The notes below the pieces were generated by a model. That model saw nothing but the letters and a program-made list of their open reading frames with translations, ran no database searches and was not told the origin of the DNA. Positions 16,318-24,367 of a DNA stretch of 64,000 nucleotides are shown piece by piece. The position numbers and the translations under genes were made by a program. Numbering within the stretch: the first letter of the stretch is position 1; each line of letters opens with the position of its first letter. Source of the DNA: Sporichthya polymorpha DSM 43042. GTDB lineage: Bacteria > Actinomycetota > Actinomycetes > Sporichthyales > Sporichthyaceae. The stretch lies in the NCBI RefSeq assembly GCF_000384115.1, contig NZ_KB913029.1, positions 2,204,907 to 2,268,906 on the forward strand, in the 5' to 3' direction.

Positions 16318-19059
16318 ATGGACGCGTGGGCACGGGCCGGGCGCGGAGACTCTGACGTGCAACTCGTGCTCGCCGCGCAGCCGGACGCCGTTCCGAAGGC
16401 CCGACGCTTCGCGGCGGAGGTCACGCGCGACCTGCCGGACTTCCAGGACGGCGTCGAGCTCGTCGTCACCGAACTCGTCACCAACGCGGTGCTGCACGCG
16501 GCCGGACCGGTGGTGCTTCAGCTCCGGACGGACGGGGACGCGGTCCGCGTCGAGGTCACCGACGGCGGCGGATCGTTCGCCCTGGCGCCGCGCGACCTGC
16601 CGATGGGCATGACCGGCCGCGGGCTCGGTCTCGTCGCCGCCTACGCCTCCGCCTGGGGCATCGCGCCCGTCGACGGCGGCAAGACGGTCTGGGTCGAACT
16701 GCGGCCGGACCCCCACGACGTCGCCCCGATCGCGATCGACGACGGCGAGTTCGACTGGCCCGACGACGAGCTCGAGTCGCCCATCGAGGTGCGGATCCCC
16801 GGGGTCCGCGCCGACCTCGTGCTCGCGGTGCGGGCGCACACCGACGGACTCGTGCGCGACCTGCAGCTCGCGCTGGCCGCCGGGTCGTTCGAGCCGTCGA
16901 CGGTCGAGATCGTCCAGCGGCTCCTCGACGACCTGACGCTGGTGGTGGCGGAGTACCGCGACGAGACGGCGCGCCAGGCCGCGAACGCCGACGGCTCCTT
17001 CACCCTCGTCCTGCACGCGACGCCCGACTCCATCGCGAAGGCGCACCGTCACCTCGAGGCCCTCGACGAGGCCGACCGGTTCGCGCGTTCCGCCCAGTTG
17101 CTCAGTCCTCCGGCCTCGGCGGTGCTGCGGGTCTTCCGCCGTTGGCTGGGGGAGTCGGTGATCTCCGCCGTCCGGGCGCAGATCGAGCCGGAGCCGATGC
17201 CGGTGCAGCTCTCCTTCGAGGCGGCGCTGGCGAAGGAGGTCTCCCGTCTGGCGAGCCTCTCCGAGGCCGCCGAACGGCTCTCGGCCCTGCAACGCGTGAC
17301 CGGTGCGCTCGCCCACGCCCACAGCCTCTCCGACATCGCGCGGACCGTGACGATGGAGGCCGCGGCGGAACTGCACGCGCTCTCTGCCCGCGCGTACCTG
17401 CTGCGCGGGGACCGGCTTCAGGTGCTGGCCGTCGGGGGAGACGTGCCCGGCTGGGTGCCGGACTTCGACGAGATCCCGCTCGACTCCCACCTGCCCGCCG
17501 CGGAGGTCGTGCGCACCGGCCGACCGCTGGTTCTACGCGGACACGCACAACTGACGGACCGTTTCCCGGCGCTGGCCGCTGTCTACGAGGACGAGCGCGC
17601 CGTCCACCTCGCGCCGCTGATCGTCGACTCCCGTTGCATCGGCGTCCTCGGACTCACCTTTCCGCTGCTCGGCGTCGACGACGCCACGCAGAACGACTTC
17701 GTCGCCACGCTCGCCGACACCTTGGCGCAGGCCCTGGACCGTGCGCTCGTCATCGAGCGCCTCGCCGAGGCGAACGCCGCGCTGGGCGCCGCGAACGACC
17801 GGCTCACCTTCCTCGCCGACGCCTCGGCCGCGCTGTCCGGGAGCCTGGACTATCAGGAGACCGTCGACGCGATCGTGAACTACATGGTCCCGCGGCTCGC
17901 GGACTGGTGCTTCATCCAGTTGCTGAAGGAGGACGGCCAGCTCCACACGGTCGCGCTCTCCCACGTCGACCCTGACCGCGTCGCCTGGGCGCACGAGGTC
18001 GGGCGTCGGTACCCGACGCGCATGGACGCGGCGTTCGGTGCCGCGAACGTCGTCCGCACCGGTCGTTCGGAGCTGTACGCGGAACTGCCCACCGAGCTCA
18101 TCGAGTCGGCGGTCGAGGACGACGAACACCGCGAGATCATCCGCGAGTTCGCGCTCTCCAGTGCTCTCGTCGTGCCGCTGGCCGCCGACGACGAGGTCCT
18201 CGGGGCGCTCACCCTGACGTTCGCGGAGTCGGGCCGCCGGTACGCCCCCGCCGACGTCGCGTTCGCCGAGGACGTGGCCCGGCGCGCGGCGCTCGCGTTG
18301 CGGTCCGCGGTGACGTACCGCGCCCAGACCGGGCGGCTCGCCGAGGTCCAGCGGGTCGCCGACGCGGCGCAGCGCGCGATCCTCGCGCCGCCGCCCGCGC
18401 GGCTCGGGCCCCTCGCCCTCGCCGCCCGGTACGTGGCTGCCGCCGCGGAGGCCCAGGTCGGCGGCGACTTCTACGAGGTCGTCTCCGGAGGCGCCGGCGC
18501 GCGGCTGCTGATCGGCGACGTCCGGGGCAAGGGCCTGGCTGCGGTGCGAACGGCGACGCTGGTGCTCGGCGAGTTCCGCGCCGCCCGGCGCGACGACAGC
18601 CTGCCCGAGGTGGCGGCGCGGCTCGACCGGCGGATGCGGCCGTACCTGGAGGACGAGGATTTCGTCACCGCTCTGATCGCCGACATCCACGACGACGGCC
18701 GCGTCGAGCTCGTGTCGTGCGGCCATCCGCCGCCCTTGGTGCTGACGCCGGGTCAGATCGTCGAGCTCACCGTGTCCGCCGACCTGCCACTGGGCCTCGG
18801 CGCCGAGCCGGAGGTCACGCACACCCAGTTGGAGCCCGGCGACCGTCTCCTGCTCTACACCGACGGCGCTATCGAGGCCCGCGACGCCCGGCGCCGCTTC
18901 ATCGAGCTCGCCGCGGTGCTGGAGCCCGGCCTGGGCCAGGACCCGGCGGGTCTGCTCGAGACCGTCGTATCCGGCCTGCACCGACGCGTGGGCCAGGAGC
19001 GGCTGAACGACGACCTGGCCCTGCTGGTCGCCGAATACCGGGGGACGGGCCCGGCGTAA
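16318..19059 (+). CDS. Anti-sigma kinase/GAF/PP2C (SpoIIE-type) signalling protein
   Basis: A 913-residue composite regulator. The N-terminus (about 15-130) is a histidine-kinase-like ATPase of the RsbW type, with Glu52 and Asn56 in TELVTNAVLHA and a GRGLGLV lid. A region at about 145-300 resembles no named domain. Two GAF-like sensor domains follow (about 320-490 and 500-670). The PP2C phosphatase (about 680-905) has GGDFYE, IGDVRGKG, CGHPPPL, YTDGAIEAR and NDDLALLV. Such proteins control partner-switching of stress sigma factors through anti-sigma antagonists. A GTG at 16357 with a better-spaced GGAG is an alternative start. No sigma factor or antagonist gene is adjacent. Confidence 0.9.
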   Translation: MDAWARAGRGDSDVQLVLAAQPDAVPKARRFAAEVTRDLPDFQDGVELVVTELVTNAVLHAAGPVVLQLRTDGDAVRVEVTDGGGSFALAPRDLPMGMTGRGLGLVAAYASAWGIAPVDGGKTVWVELRPDPHDVAPIAIDDGEFDWPDDELESPIEVRIPGVRADLVLAVRAHTDGLVRDLQLALAAGSFEPSTVEIVQRLLDDLTLVVAEYRDETARQAANADGSFTLVLHATPDSIAKAHRHLEALDEADRFARSAQLLSPPASAVLRVFRRWLGESVISAVRAQIEPEPMPVQLSFEAALAKEVSRLASLSEAAERLSALQRVTGALAHAHSLSDIARTVTMEAAAELHALSARAYLLRGDRLQVLAVGGDVPGWVPDFDEIPLDSHLPAAEVVRTGRPLVLRGHAQLTDRFPALAAVYEDERAVHLAPLIVDSRCIGVLGLTFPLLGVDDATQNDFVATLADTLAQALDRALVIERLAEANAALGAANDRLTFLADASAALSGSLDYQETVDAIVNYMVPRLADWCFIQLLKEDGQLHTVALSHVDPDRVAWAHEVGRRYPTRMDAAFGAANVVRTGRSELYAELPTELIESAVEDDEHREIIREFALSSALVVPLAADDEVLGALTLTFAESGRRYAPADVAFAEDVARRAALALRSAVTYRAQTGRLAEVQRVADAAQRAILAPPPARLGPLALAARYVAAAAEAQVGGDFYEVVSGGAGARLLIGDVRGKGLAAVRTATLVLGEFRAARRDDSLPEVAARLDRRMRPYLEDEDFVTALIADIHDDGRVELVSCGHPPPLVLTPGQIVELTVSADLPLGLGAEPEVTHTQLEPGDRLLLYTDGAIEARDARRRFIELAAVLEPGLGQDPAGLLETVVSGLHRRVGQERLNDDLALLVAEYRGTGPA

Positions 19060-19069
19060 CGTCGCGCGT

Positions 19070-19858
19070 ATGAGCAACGCGATGGGCTTCGACGAGGCCA
19101 CCTCCCGGCGGATCGAAGCCGCCTACACGAGTCCCGAGCTGATCGCCCAGCGCCGGGCGACCCTCGATCTGCTGGCGCTGCAGCCCGGCGAGGTCGTGCT
19201 GGACGTCGGGTCGGGCCCGGGGTTCCTCGCCGCCGAGATGGCCGCGGCCGTCGGGCCGACCGGGCGCGTCCTCGCCGTCGACCCGAGCGACACGATGCGG
19301 GCCCTCGCGCAGAGCCGGGAGCTGCCGCCGAACGCCGGCGCCGTCGAGCACCTCGCCGGCGACGCGACCGAGCTGCCGGCGCCCGACGCGTCGGTCGACG
19401 TCGTGGTCTCGACCCAGGTGCTGGAGTACGTCGCCGATGTCCCGGCCGCCCTCGCCGAGGCGCGCCGCGTGCTGCGTCCGGGTGGGCGGGTGCACGTGCT
19501 CGACACGGACTGGGACTCCCTCGTCTGGCGCAGCAACGACCCGGAGCGGGCGCGGCGCGTCCTCACCGCGTGGGACGCCCACCTGGTCGACCCGTTCCTG
19601 CCGCGCCGGCTCCCGCAGCTGCTGCGCGCGGCCGGCTTCGCGGAGCCGGAGGTGCGCGTCCTGCCCCTGGTCCGCGCGGGCTGGGACGAGCACTCGTTCG
19701 CCGCGGGGCTGCTCGGGCTGGTCGAGGCGTTCGTCCCGGGCCGCGACGGCCTGACCGCGGACGACGTCGCGGCCTGGGCCGCCGACGTGCGTGGACTCGG
19801 CCCGGACGCCTTTTTCAGCCTCAACCGCTACCTGTTCCTGGCCACCCGGCAAGATTGA
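19070..19858 (+). CDS. SAM-dependent methyltransferase (class I)
   Basis: A 262-residue methyltransferase. Motif I is VLDVGSGPGFLAAEMA near residue 44, the acidic residue in LAVDPSD binds the ribose of SAM, and post motifs ELPAPDASVDVVVSTQ and LRPGGRVHVLDTDWD follow. It resembles UbiE/arsenite-type methyltransferases in layout, but lacks the Cys set of ArsM. It begins 10 bases after the phosphatase gene and may be cotranscribed with it. The substrate is unknown. Confidence 0.9.
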   Translation: MSNAMGFDEATSRRIEAAYTSPELIAQRRATLDLLALQPGEVVLDVGSGPGFLAAEMAAAVGPTGRVLAVDPSDTMRALAQSRELPPNAGAVEHLAGDATELPAPDASVDVVVSTQVLEYVADVPAALAEARRVLRPGGRVHVLDTDWDSLVWRSNDPERARRVLTAWDAHLVDPFLPRRLPQLLRAAGFAEPEVRVLPLVRAGWDEHSFAAGLLGLVEAFVPGRDGLTADDVAAWAADVRGLGPDAFFSLNRYLFLATRQD

Positions 19859-19873
19859 CGCCCGTTTCCGGGA

Positions 19874-19920
19874 ATACCCCCCAGTGGTACCGTCTTGGAC
19901 CAGGTACCCGCAGGGGGTAT
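19874..19920. promoter_or_regulatory. copZ promoter with two CsoR-like boxes
   Basis: Two imperfect dyads of the CsoR type, TACCCCCCAGTGGTA (19875-19889) and GTACCCGCAGGGGGTA (19904-19919), flank a possible -35 TTGGAC (19895-19900). A weak -10 TATCCG follows 17 bases later. Known CsoR operators have a TACCC...GGGTA arrangement. Copper-relieved repression of the operon by its own csoR product is inferred. Confidence 0.65.
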
Positions 19921-19936
19921 CCGAACGGAGGCGATC

Positions 19937-20146
19937 ATGAGCACCAGCGAGTACAAGGTCCAGGGCATGACCTGCGGTCACTGCGTCAGCGCCGTGACCG
20001 AGGAGCTGACCAAGCTTCCCGGCGTGACGGACGTGCAGGTCGACCTCGCGTCGGGCCGCGTGACCGTCCAGTCGGACGCGCCGCTTGCCGACCCGGACGT
20101 CGTGGCGGCGGTCGATGAGGCCGGCTACGAGGTCGTGACGGCGTGA
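19937..20146 (+). CDS. copZ: Copper chaperone CopZ (HMA domain)
   Basis: A 69-residue heavy-metal-associated domain with the copper-binding motif GMTCGHC (Cys13, Cys16). The family carries Cu(I) to the efflux ATPase CopA, which lies three genes downstream. The ATG follows ACGGAGG. The stop overlaps the GTG of csoR, so sensor and chaperone are translationally coupled. The double operator upstream predicts copper induction. Confidence 0.95.
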   Translation: MSTSEYKVQGMTCGHCVSAVTEELTKLPGVTDVQVDLASGRVTVQSDAPLADPDVVAAVDEAGYEVVTA

Positions 20147-20427
20147 CGCACGGCTACACCCACGCCAAGGACGAGCACCTGCGCCGGCTGCGGCGCATCG
20201 AGGGTCAGGTCCGCGGCCTGCAGCGCATGGTGGAGGAGGACAAGTACTGCATCGACATCCTCACCCAGGTGTCCGCCGCGACCCGCGCGCTGCAGTCGTT
20301 CTCCCTGGCCCTGTTGGAGGAGCACCTCGCCGGCTGCGTCGTCGACGCCGCCCAGCGCGGTGGCCCCGACGCCGACGCGAAGGTGCGCGAGGCGTCCGAG
20401 GCGATCGCCCGGCTCGTCCGGTCCTAG
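20143..20427 (+). CDS. csoR: Copper-sensing transcriptional repressor CsoR
   Basis: A 94-residue all-helical DNA-binding repressor without a helix-turn-helix. Cu(I) ligands of the X-C-H-C pattern are Cys36 (KYCIDIL), His61 and Cys65 (EEHLAGCVV). The basic N-terminal region (HLRRLRRIEGQVRGL) matches the family and contributes to DNA binding. GTG start in a four-base overlap with copZ. It probably binds the dyads upstream of copZ and releases DNA when copper is high. Confidence 0.95.
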   Translation: MTHGYTHAKDEHLRRLRRIEGQVRGLQRMVEEDKYCIDILTQVSAATRALQSFSLALLEEHLAGCVVDAAQRGGPDADAKVREASEAIARLVRS

Positions 20428-20446
20428 GAATCTCGGAGCATCCGTC

Positions 20447-21391
20447 ATGAACACACCTGTCAAACTCGGCGCGTACGTGCTCGGCCTGTGCGGCGTCTTC
20501 GGCGCCGCTGCCGGGGTTGGTGCCGCGGTCGGGCCGGTGGGCTCGGAGCCCGTCTCCCACACCGTCGCGCACGGCGAGCAGTCGCCGGCGCCGGCCGCCG
20601 AAGGAAGCGCGACGCACGCCCCGGCGGCGCACGCGCCGGGTGGGCTGCAGATCTCCGAGGCCGGGTACACGCTCGAGGTGGCGCGGGAAGTCGCGGCCGG
20701 ACCGGCCGTCCCGGTCTCGCTGCGGATCCTCGGGCCCGACGGAACTGCGCTGACGGACTACGAGGTCGTGCACGACAAGAAGCTGCACCTGATCGCGGTG
20801 CGTCGCGATCTGACCGGCTTTCAGCACGTCCACCCGACGTTGGCGCCGGACGGCACCTGGTCGGTCCCGCTGAACCTCTCCGCCGGGACGTGGCGCCTGT
20901 TCGCCGACTTCGACCCGGCCGGCGCTGGCGGGGCGCTGGTGCTTGGCACCGATGTCGCGGTCGCGGGCGAGTACACGCCGGCCGCGTTGCCTGTGCCCCG
21001 CCTGCGGACCAAGGTCGACGGCTACACCGTCAATCTGGAGGGCACGCTGGTCGCGGGTCAGGAGGGTCCGCTGCGGTTCTCGGTGAGCCGCGACGGCACC
21101 GAGGTGACGGACCTGCAGCCCTACCTGGGCGCGTACGGGCACCTCGTCGCCCTCCGGGCCGGGGACCTGGCGTATCTGCACGTCCACCCGGACGGGACGC
21201 CCGGCGACGGCACCACCCCGGCCGGCCCGGTCACCTTCATCGCCACCGCTCCCTCCGCCGGGGACTTCCGGCTGTTCCTCGACTTCCGCCACGTCGGCGT
21301 CGTCCGCACCGCTGCGTTCACCGTGAGGGTCGCGCCGGGTCCCGCGGCCGACAGTTCCGGCGAGCACGCCGACGACGACCACGCGCACTGA
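20447..21391 (+). CDS. Secreted His-rich protein of the copper operon
   Basis: A 314-residue protein with an N-terminal hydrophobic export segment (about 8-29), then an Ala/Pro/His-rich spacer. Two beta-rich repeats follow: DKKLHLIAVRRDLTGFQHVHP and YGHLVALRAGDLAYLHVHP share the pattern H-L-x-A-x-R ... HVHP. The C-terminus is His/Asp rich (EHADDDHAH). The HVHP motifs suggest extracytoplasmic metal binding. Proteins of this type are common between csoR and copA in actinobacteria but have no established activity known to me. Confidence 0.8.
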   Translation: MNTPVKLGAYVLGLCGVFGAAAGVGAAVGPVGSEPVSHTVAHGEQSPAPAAEGSATHAPAAHAPGGLQISEAGYTLEVAREVAAGPAVPVSLRILGPDGTALTDYEVVHDKKLHLIAVRRDLTGFQHVHPTLAPDGTWSVPLNLSAGTWRLFADFDPAGAGGALVLGTDVAVAGEYTPAALPVPRLRTKVDGYTVNLEGTLVAGQEGPLRFSVSRDGTEVTDLQPYLGAYGHLVALRAGDLAYLHVHPDGTPGDGTTPAGPVTFIATAPSAGDFRLFLDFRHVGVVRTAAFTVRVAPGPAADSSGEHADDDHAH

Positions 21392-21413
21392 GAATCGCTG
21401 ACAGGACAGAACG

Positions 21414-23693
21414 ATGAGCACTGCGAAGCAGAGCACGACCCCCCCGGTATCCGCCGAGGGCCAGGTCGAACTGGCGATCGGCGGCATGACCTGCGCGTCG
21501 TGCGCGGCGCGCATCGAGAAGAAGCTCAACAAGCTCGAGGGCGTCACCGCGACGGTCAACTACGCGACCGAGAAGGCGAAAGTCAGCTGGACCGGCGAGA
21601 TCGCACCCGAGGACCTGGTCGCCGTCGTCGAGAAGGCCGGCTACACGGCGAAGCTGCCGGAGCCGCCGGCTCCCGAGGGCGGAGAGGTCGTGCTCGAGTC
21701 CGACGCCGACGTGGAGCTCCGCAGCCGTCGCCAGCGACTGCTGGTCTCGACCGCGCTGACGATCCCCGTCGTCGCGATGGCGATGATCCCGGCGCTGCAG
21801 TTCACGAACTGGCAGTGGCTCTCGCTGACGCTCGCCGCGCCCGTGGTCGTGTGGGGCGCGTGGCCGTTCCACAAGGCCGCGTGGACGAACCTGCGCCACG
21901 GCACGTCGACGATGGACACCCTGATCTCGATGGGCACACTCGCCGCGTTCGCGTGGTCGATCTACGCCCTGTTCTGGGGGGCGGCCGGCGAGCCCGGCAT
22001 GAAGCACGGCTTCGACTTCACCGTCGAACGCACCGACGGCTCCGGGAACATCTACTTCGAGGCCGCGGCCGGCGTCACGACGTTCATCCTCGCGGGGCGG
22101 TACTTCGAGGCCCGCGCGAAGCGGCAGGCGGGAGCGGCGCTGCGCGCACTGCTCGAGCTCGGCGCGAAGGAGGTCTCGCTGCTGCGTGACGGCCGCGAGC
22201 AGCGGATCCCGATCGGGCACCTGGTCGTCGGTGACGAGTTCGTCGTCCGCCCCGGCGAGAAGATCGCGACCGACGGCGTCGTGACCGAGGGTTCTTCGGC
22301 CGTGGACGCCTCGATGCTGACGGGGGAGTCCGTGCCCGTGGAGGTCGGGCCGGGCGACGTCGTCGTCGGCGCGACCGTCAACGCGGGCGGCCGGCTCGTC
22401 GTCCGCGCGACGCGGATCGGCGCGGACACCCAGCTTGCGCAGATGGCGCGCATGGTCGAGGACGCCCAGAACGGCAAGGCCGAGGCCCAGCGCCTCGCCG
22501 ACCGGATCTCGGGCATCTTCGTCCCGGTCGTGATCGCGCTCGCCGTGGCGACGTTCGGTTTCTGGCTCGGCACGGGTGACGGGGTGTCACCTGCGTTCAC
22601 CGCCGCTGTGGCGGTGCTGATCATCGCCTGCCCCTGCGCACTCGGGCTCGCGACCCCCACCGCGCTGATGGTCGGCACCGGACGCGGCGCCCAGCTCGGC
22701 ATCCTCATCAAGGGCCCGGAGGTCCTGGAGAACACGCGTCGCGTCGACACCGTCGTCCTCGACAAGACGGGCACGGTCACGACGGGGCGGATGAGCCTGC
22801 TCGACGTTGTCGTCGCGACGGGCGAGAGCCGGTCGCAGGTGCTCGCCTTCGCGGGCGCGCTGGAGCAGGCGTCCGAGCACCCGATCGCGCAGGCGATCGC
22901 GGCCGGTGCCGTCGACGAGGTCGGCGACCTGCCCTCGGTGCAGCAGTTCACCAACGTCGAGGGCCTGGGCGTGCAGGGCATGGTCGACGGGCACTCCGTG
23001 GTGGTCGGCCGCCCCCGGCTGCTCGCCGACTGGGCGCAGCACCTGACCCCCGAGCTGGAGCAGGCTCGCGCCGCGGCGCAGCAGAGCGGCCGCACCGTCG
23101 TCGCCGTCGGCTGGGACGGGGCCCCGCGCGGCCTCCTCGTCGTCGCCGACGCGGTGAAGGAGACCTCCGCCGAGGCCGTCTCCCAGCTCCGCGAGCTCGG
23201 CCTGACCCCGGTGCTGCTGACCGGTGACAACGCCGTCGTCGCCCGCTCGGTCGCAGCGCAGGTCGGGATCGAGGAGGTCATCGCCGAGGTCCTCCCCGCG
23301 GAGAAGGTCGACGTCGTCCGCCGGCTCCAGAGCGAGGGCCGCACGGTGGCGATGGTCGGCGACGGCGTCAACGACGCCCCCGCCCTCGCCCAGGCCGACC
23401 TCGGCCTTGCCATGGGCACCGGCACCGACGTCGCCATCGAGGCCGGGGACCTGACCCTGGTCCGCGGCGACCTCCGCGCCGCCGCCGACGCGATCCGCCT
23501 CTCCCGTCGCACCCTCGCGACGATCAAGGGGAACCTGTTCTGGGCCTTCGCCTACAACGTCGGGGCCCTCCCGCTCGCCGCCGCGGGCCTGCTGAACCCG
23601 ATGATCGCCGGCGCCGCGATGGCGCTCTCCTCGGTCTTCGTCGTCTCCAACAGCCTCCGGCTCCGCCGCTTCCGCCCCCTCAACGCCTCCTGA
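21414..23693 (+). CDS. copA: Cu(+)-exporting P1B-type ATPase CopA
   Basis: A 759-residue copper efflux pump. One N-terminal HMA domain has CASC at residues 27-30. Eight membrane segments are expected; the ion-binding Cys406-Pro407-Cys408 lies in IIACPCALG. The phosphorylated aspartate is Asp450 (DKTGT), the HP motif is in [10 protein letters not shown], and the hinge GDGVNDAP starts at about 649. These are features of the Cu(I)/Ag(I) subgroup. It is the last gene of the copper operon and ends three bases before a strong palindrome. Confidence 0.97.
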   Translation: MSTAKQSTTPPVSAEGQVELAIGGMTCASCAARIEKKLNKLEGVTATVNYATEKAKVSWTGEIAPEDLVAVVEKAGYTAKLPEPPAPEGGEVVLESDADVELRSRRQRLLVSTALTIPVVAMAMIPALQFTNWQWLSLTLAAPVVVWGAWPFHKAAWTNLRHGTSTMDTLISMGTLAAFAWSIYALFWGAAGEPGMKHGFDFTVERTDGSGNIYFEAAAGVTTFILAGRYFEARAKRQAGAALRALLELGAKEVSLLRDGREQRIPIGHLVVGDEFVVRPGEKIATDGVVTEGSSAVDASMLTGESVPVEVGPGDVVVGATVNAGGRLVVRATRIGADTQLAQMARMVEDAQNGKAEAQRLADRISGIFVPVVIALAVATFGFWLGTGDGVSPAFTAAVAVLIIACPCALGLATPTALMVGTGRGAQLGILIKGPEVLENTRRVDTVVLDKTGTVTTGRMSLLDVVVATGESRSQVLAFAGALEQASEHPIAQAIAAGAVDEVGDLPSVQQFTNVEGLGVQGMVDGHSVVVGRPRLLADWAQHLTPELEQARAAAQQSGRTVVAVGWDGAPRGLLVVADAVKETSAEAVSQLRELGLTPVLLTGDNAVVARSVAAQVGIEEVIAEVLPAEKVDVVRRLQSEGRTVAMVGDGVNDAPALAQADLGLAMGTGTDVAIEAGDLTLVRGDLRAAADAIRLSRRTLATIKGNLFWAFAYNVGALPLAAAGLLNPMIAGAAMALSSVFVVSNSLRLRRFRPLNAS

Positions 23694-23695
23694 AA

Positions 23696-23754
23696 CCCCG
23701 TAACGTCAGCGGGATCGCGCGCTATAGCGCACGATCCCGCTGACGCTACGGGGG
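23696..23754. terminator. Palindromic terminator after copA, repeat family A copy 1
   Basis: Arms of 22 bases (CCCCGTAACGTCAGCGGGAT...) pair with one mismatch around an inner palindrome GCGCTATAGCGC (23719-23730). The element begins three bases after the copA stop. A close relative lies at 27087-27141, with GTAACGTCAGCGGGA identical. Confidence 0.75.
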
Positions 23755-23774
23755 TGTTGGGGGAGGATCGGGCC

Positions 23775-24147
23775 GTGCTCAGGGCCGTCCTCGGCATTGC
23801 AGCGAGCCCACGCCGCCGGGCTGACGGTCGTGGCGTTCACCAACGGCGACGAGGAGCAGCAGCGCGCCAAGCTCGCCAGGACGGGGCTGGCCGACGCCGT
23901 GGATCACCTGATCGCGTCGTCGACCCTCTCGGTCGGCAAACCGGATCCGCGCGCCTTTGCCGAGGCGATCGACCTGCTCGGCGTCGCGCCCGCCGAGGCC
24001 CTCATGGTCGGGGACTCGCTGGAGATCGACGCCCGCGGCGCCCTGGCCGCCGGGCTCGACGCGGTGCTGCTGGATCGCAACGGCGCCCATCCGGACCTCG
24101 GCGCCGAGGTCCCCCGGATCCGCTCCCTCGACGAGCTCCGCTGGTGA
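23775..24147 (+). pseudogene. HAD-family hydrolase with internal deletion
   Basis: A good ribosome-binding site (GGAGG, 23762-23766) and GTG at 23775 begin a typical HAD start (MLRAVLG). The frame then breaks, and the rest of the protein continues from 23797 in another frame as LQRAHAAGLTVVAFTNGDEE. That segment is HAD motif II, followed by VGKPDPRAF (Lys motif III) and ALMVGDSLEIDARGALAAG (motif IV). The catalytic DxD motif I and the cap domain are absent. About 80-90 codons therefore appear lost by a deletion just after the sixth codon. The remnant cannot be an active phosphatase. Confidence 0.65.
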
Positions 24148-24153
24148 CCCCCC

Positions 24154-24180
24154 TGCACTGGAGATGACATCTCCACTGCA
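24154..24180. repeat. Palindrome family B, copy 1
   Basis: TGCACTGGAGATG and CATCTCCACTGCA (24154-24166 and 24168-24180) form a hairpin with one mismatch and a one-base centre. The core GAGATGACATCTC recurs at 44055-44090, and a partial copy lies at 24305-24315. Confidence 0.65.
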
Positions 24181-24182
24181 CG

Positions 24183-24234
24183 CCTTGCGTCCGTGAAAGT
24201 GGTCGCCCGGGCAACCACTTTCACGGACGCAAGG
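24183..24234. repeat. 52-base near-perfect palindrome
   Basis: Perfect 21-base arms (24183-24203, 24214-24234; left arm CCTTGCGTCCGTGAAAGTGG T) surround an inner GCCCGGGC. It lies between the broken HAD gene and glgX, next to a family-B palindrome. It would act as a terminator on either strand. No second copy of this arm was seen in the window. Confidence 0.7.
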
Positions 24235-24367
24235 GCGGTCAGGGTCACCCGGGTCAGCGGACCTCTGTGTACTGGCCGCGCGACGCACAACCACGCCACG
24301 GTGAAGATGACATCTCCAACGGAGCAGGCGGGGGTTGGACGGGCCCCGCAGGGGGCAGGTGCGCGCC

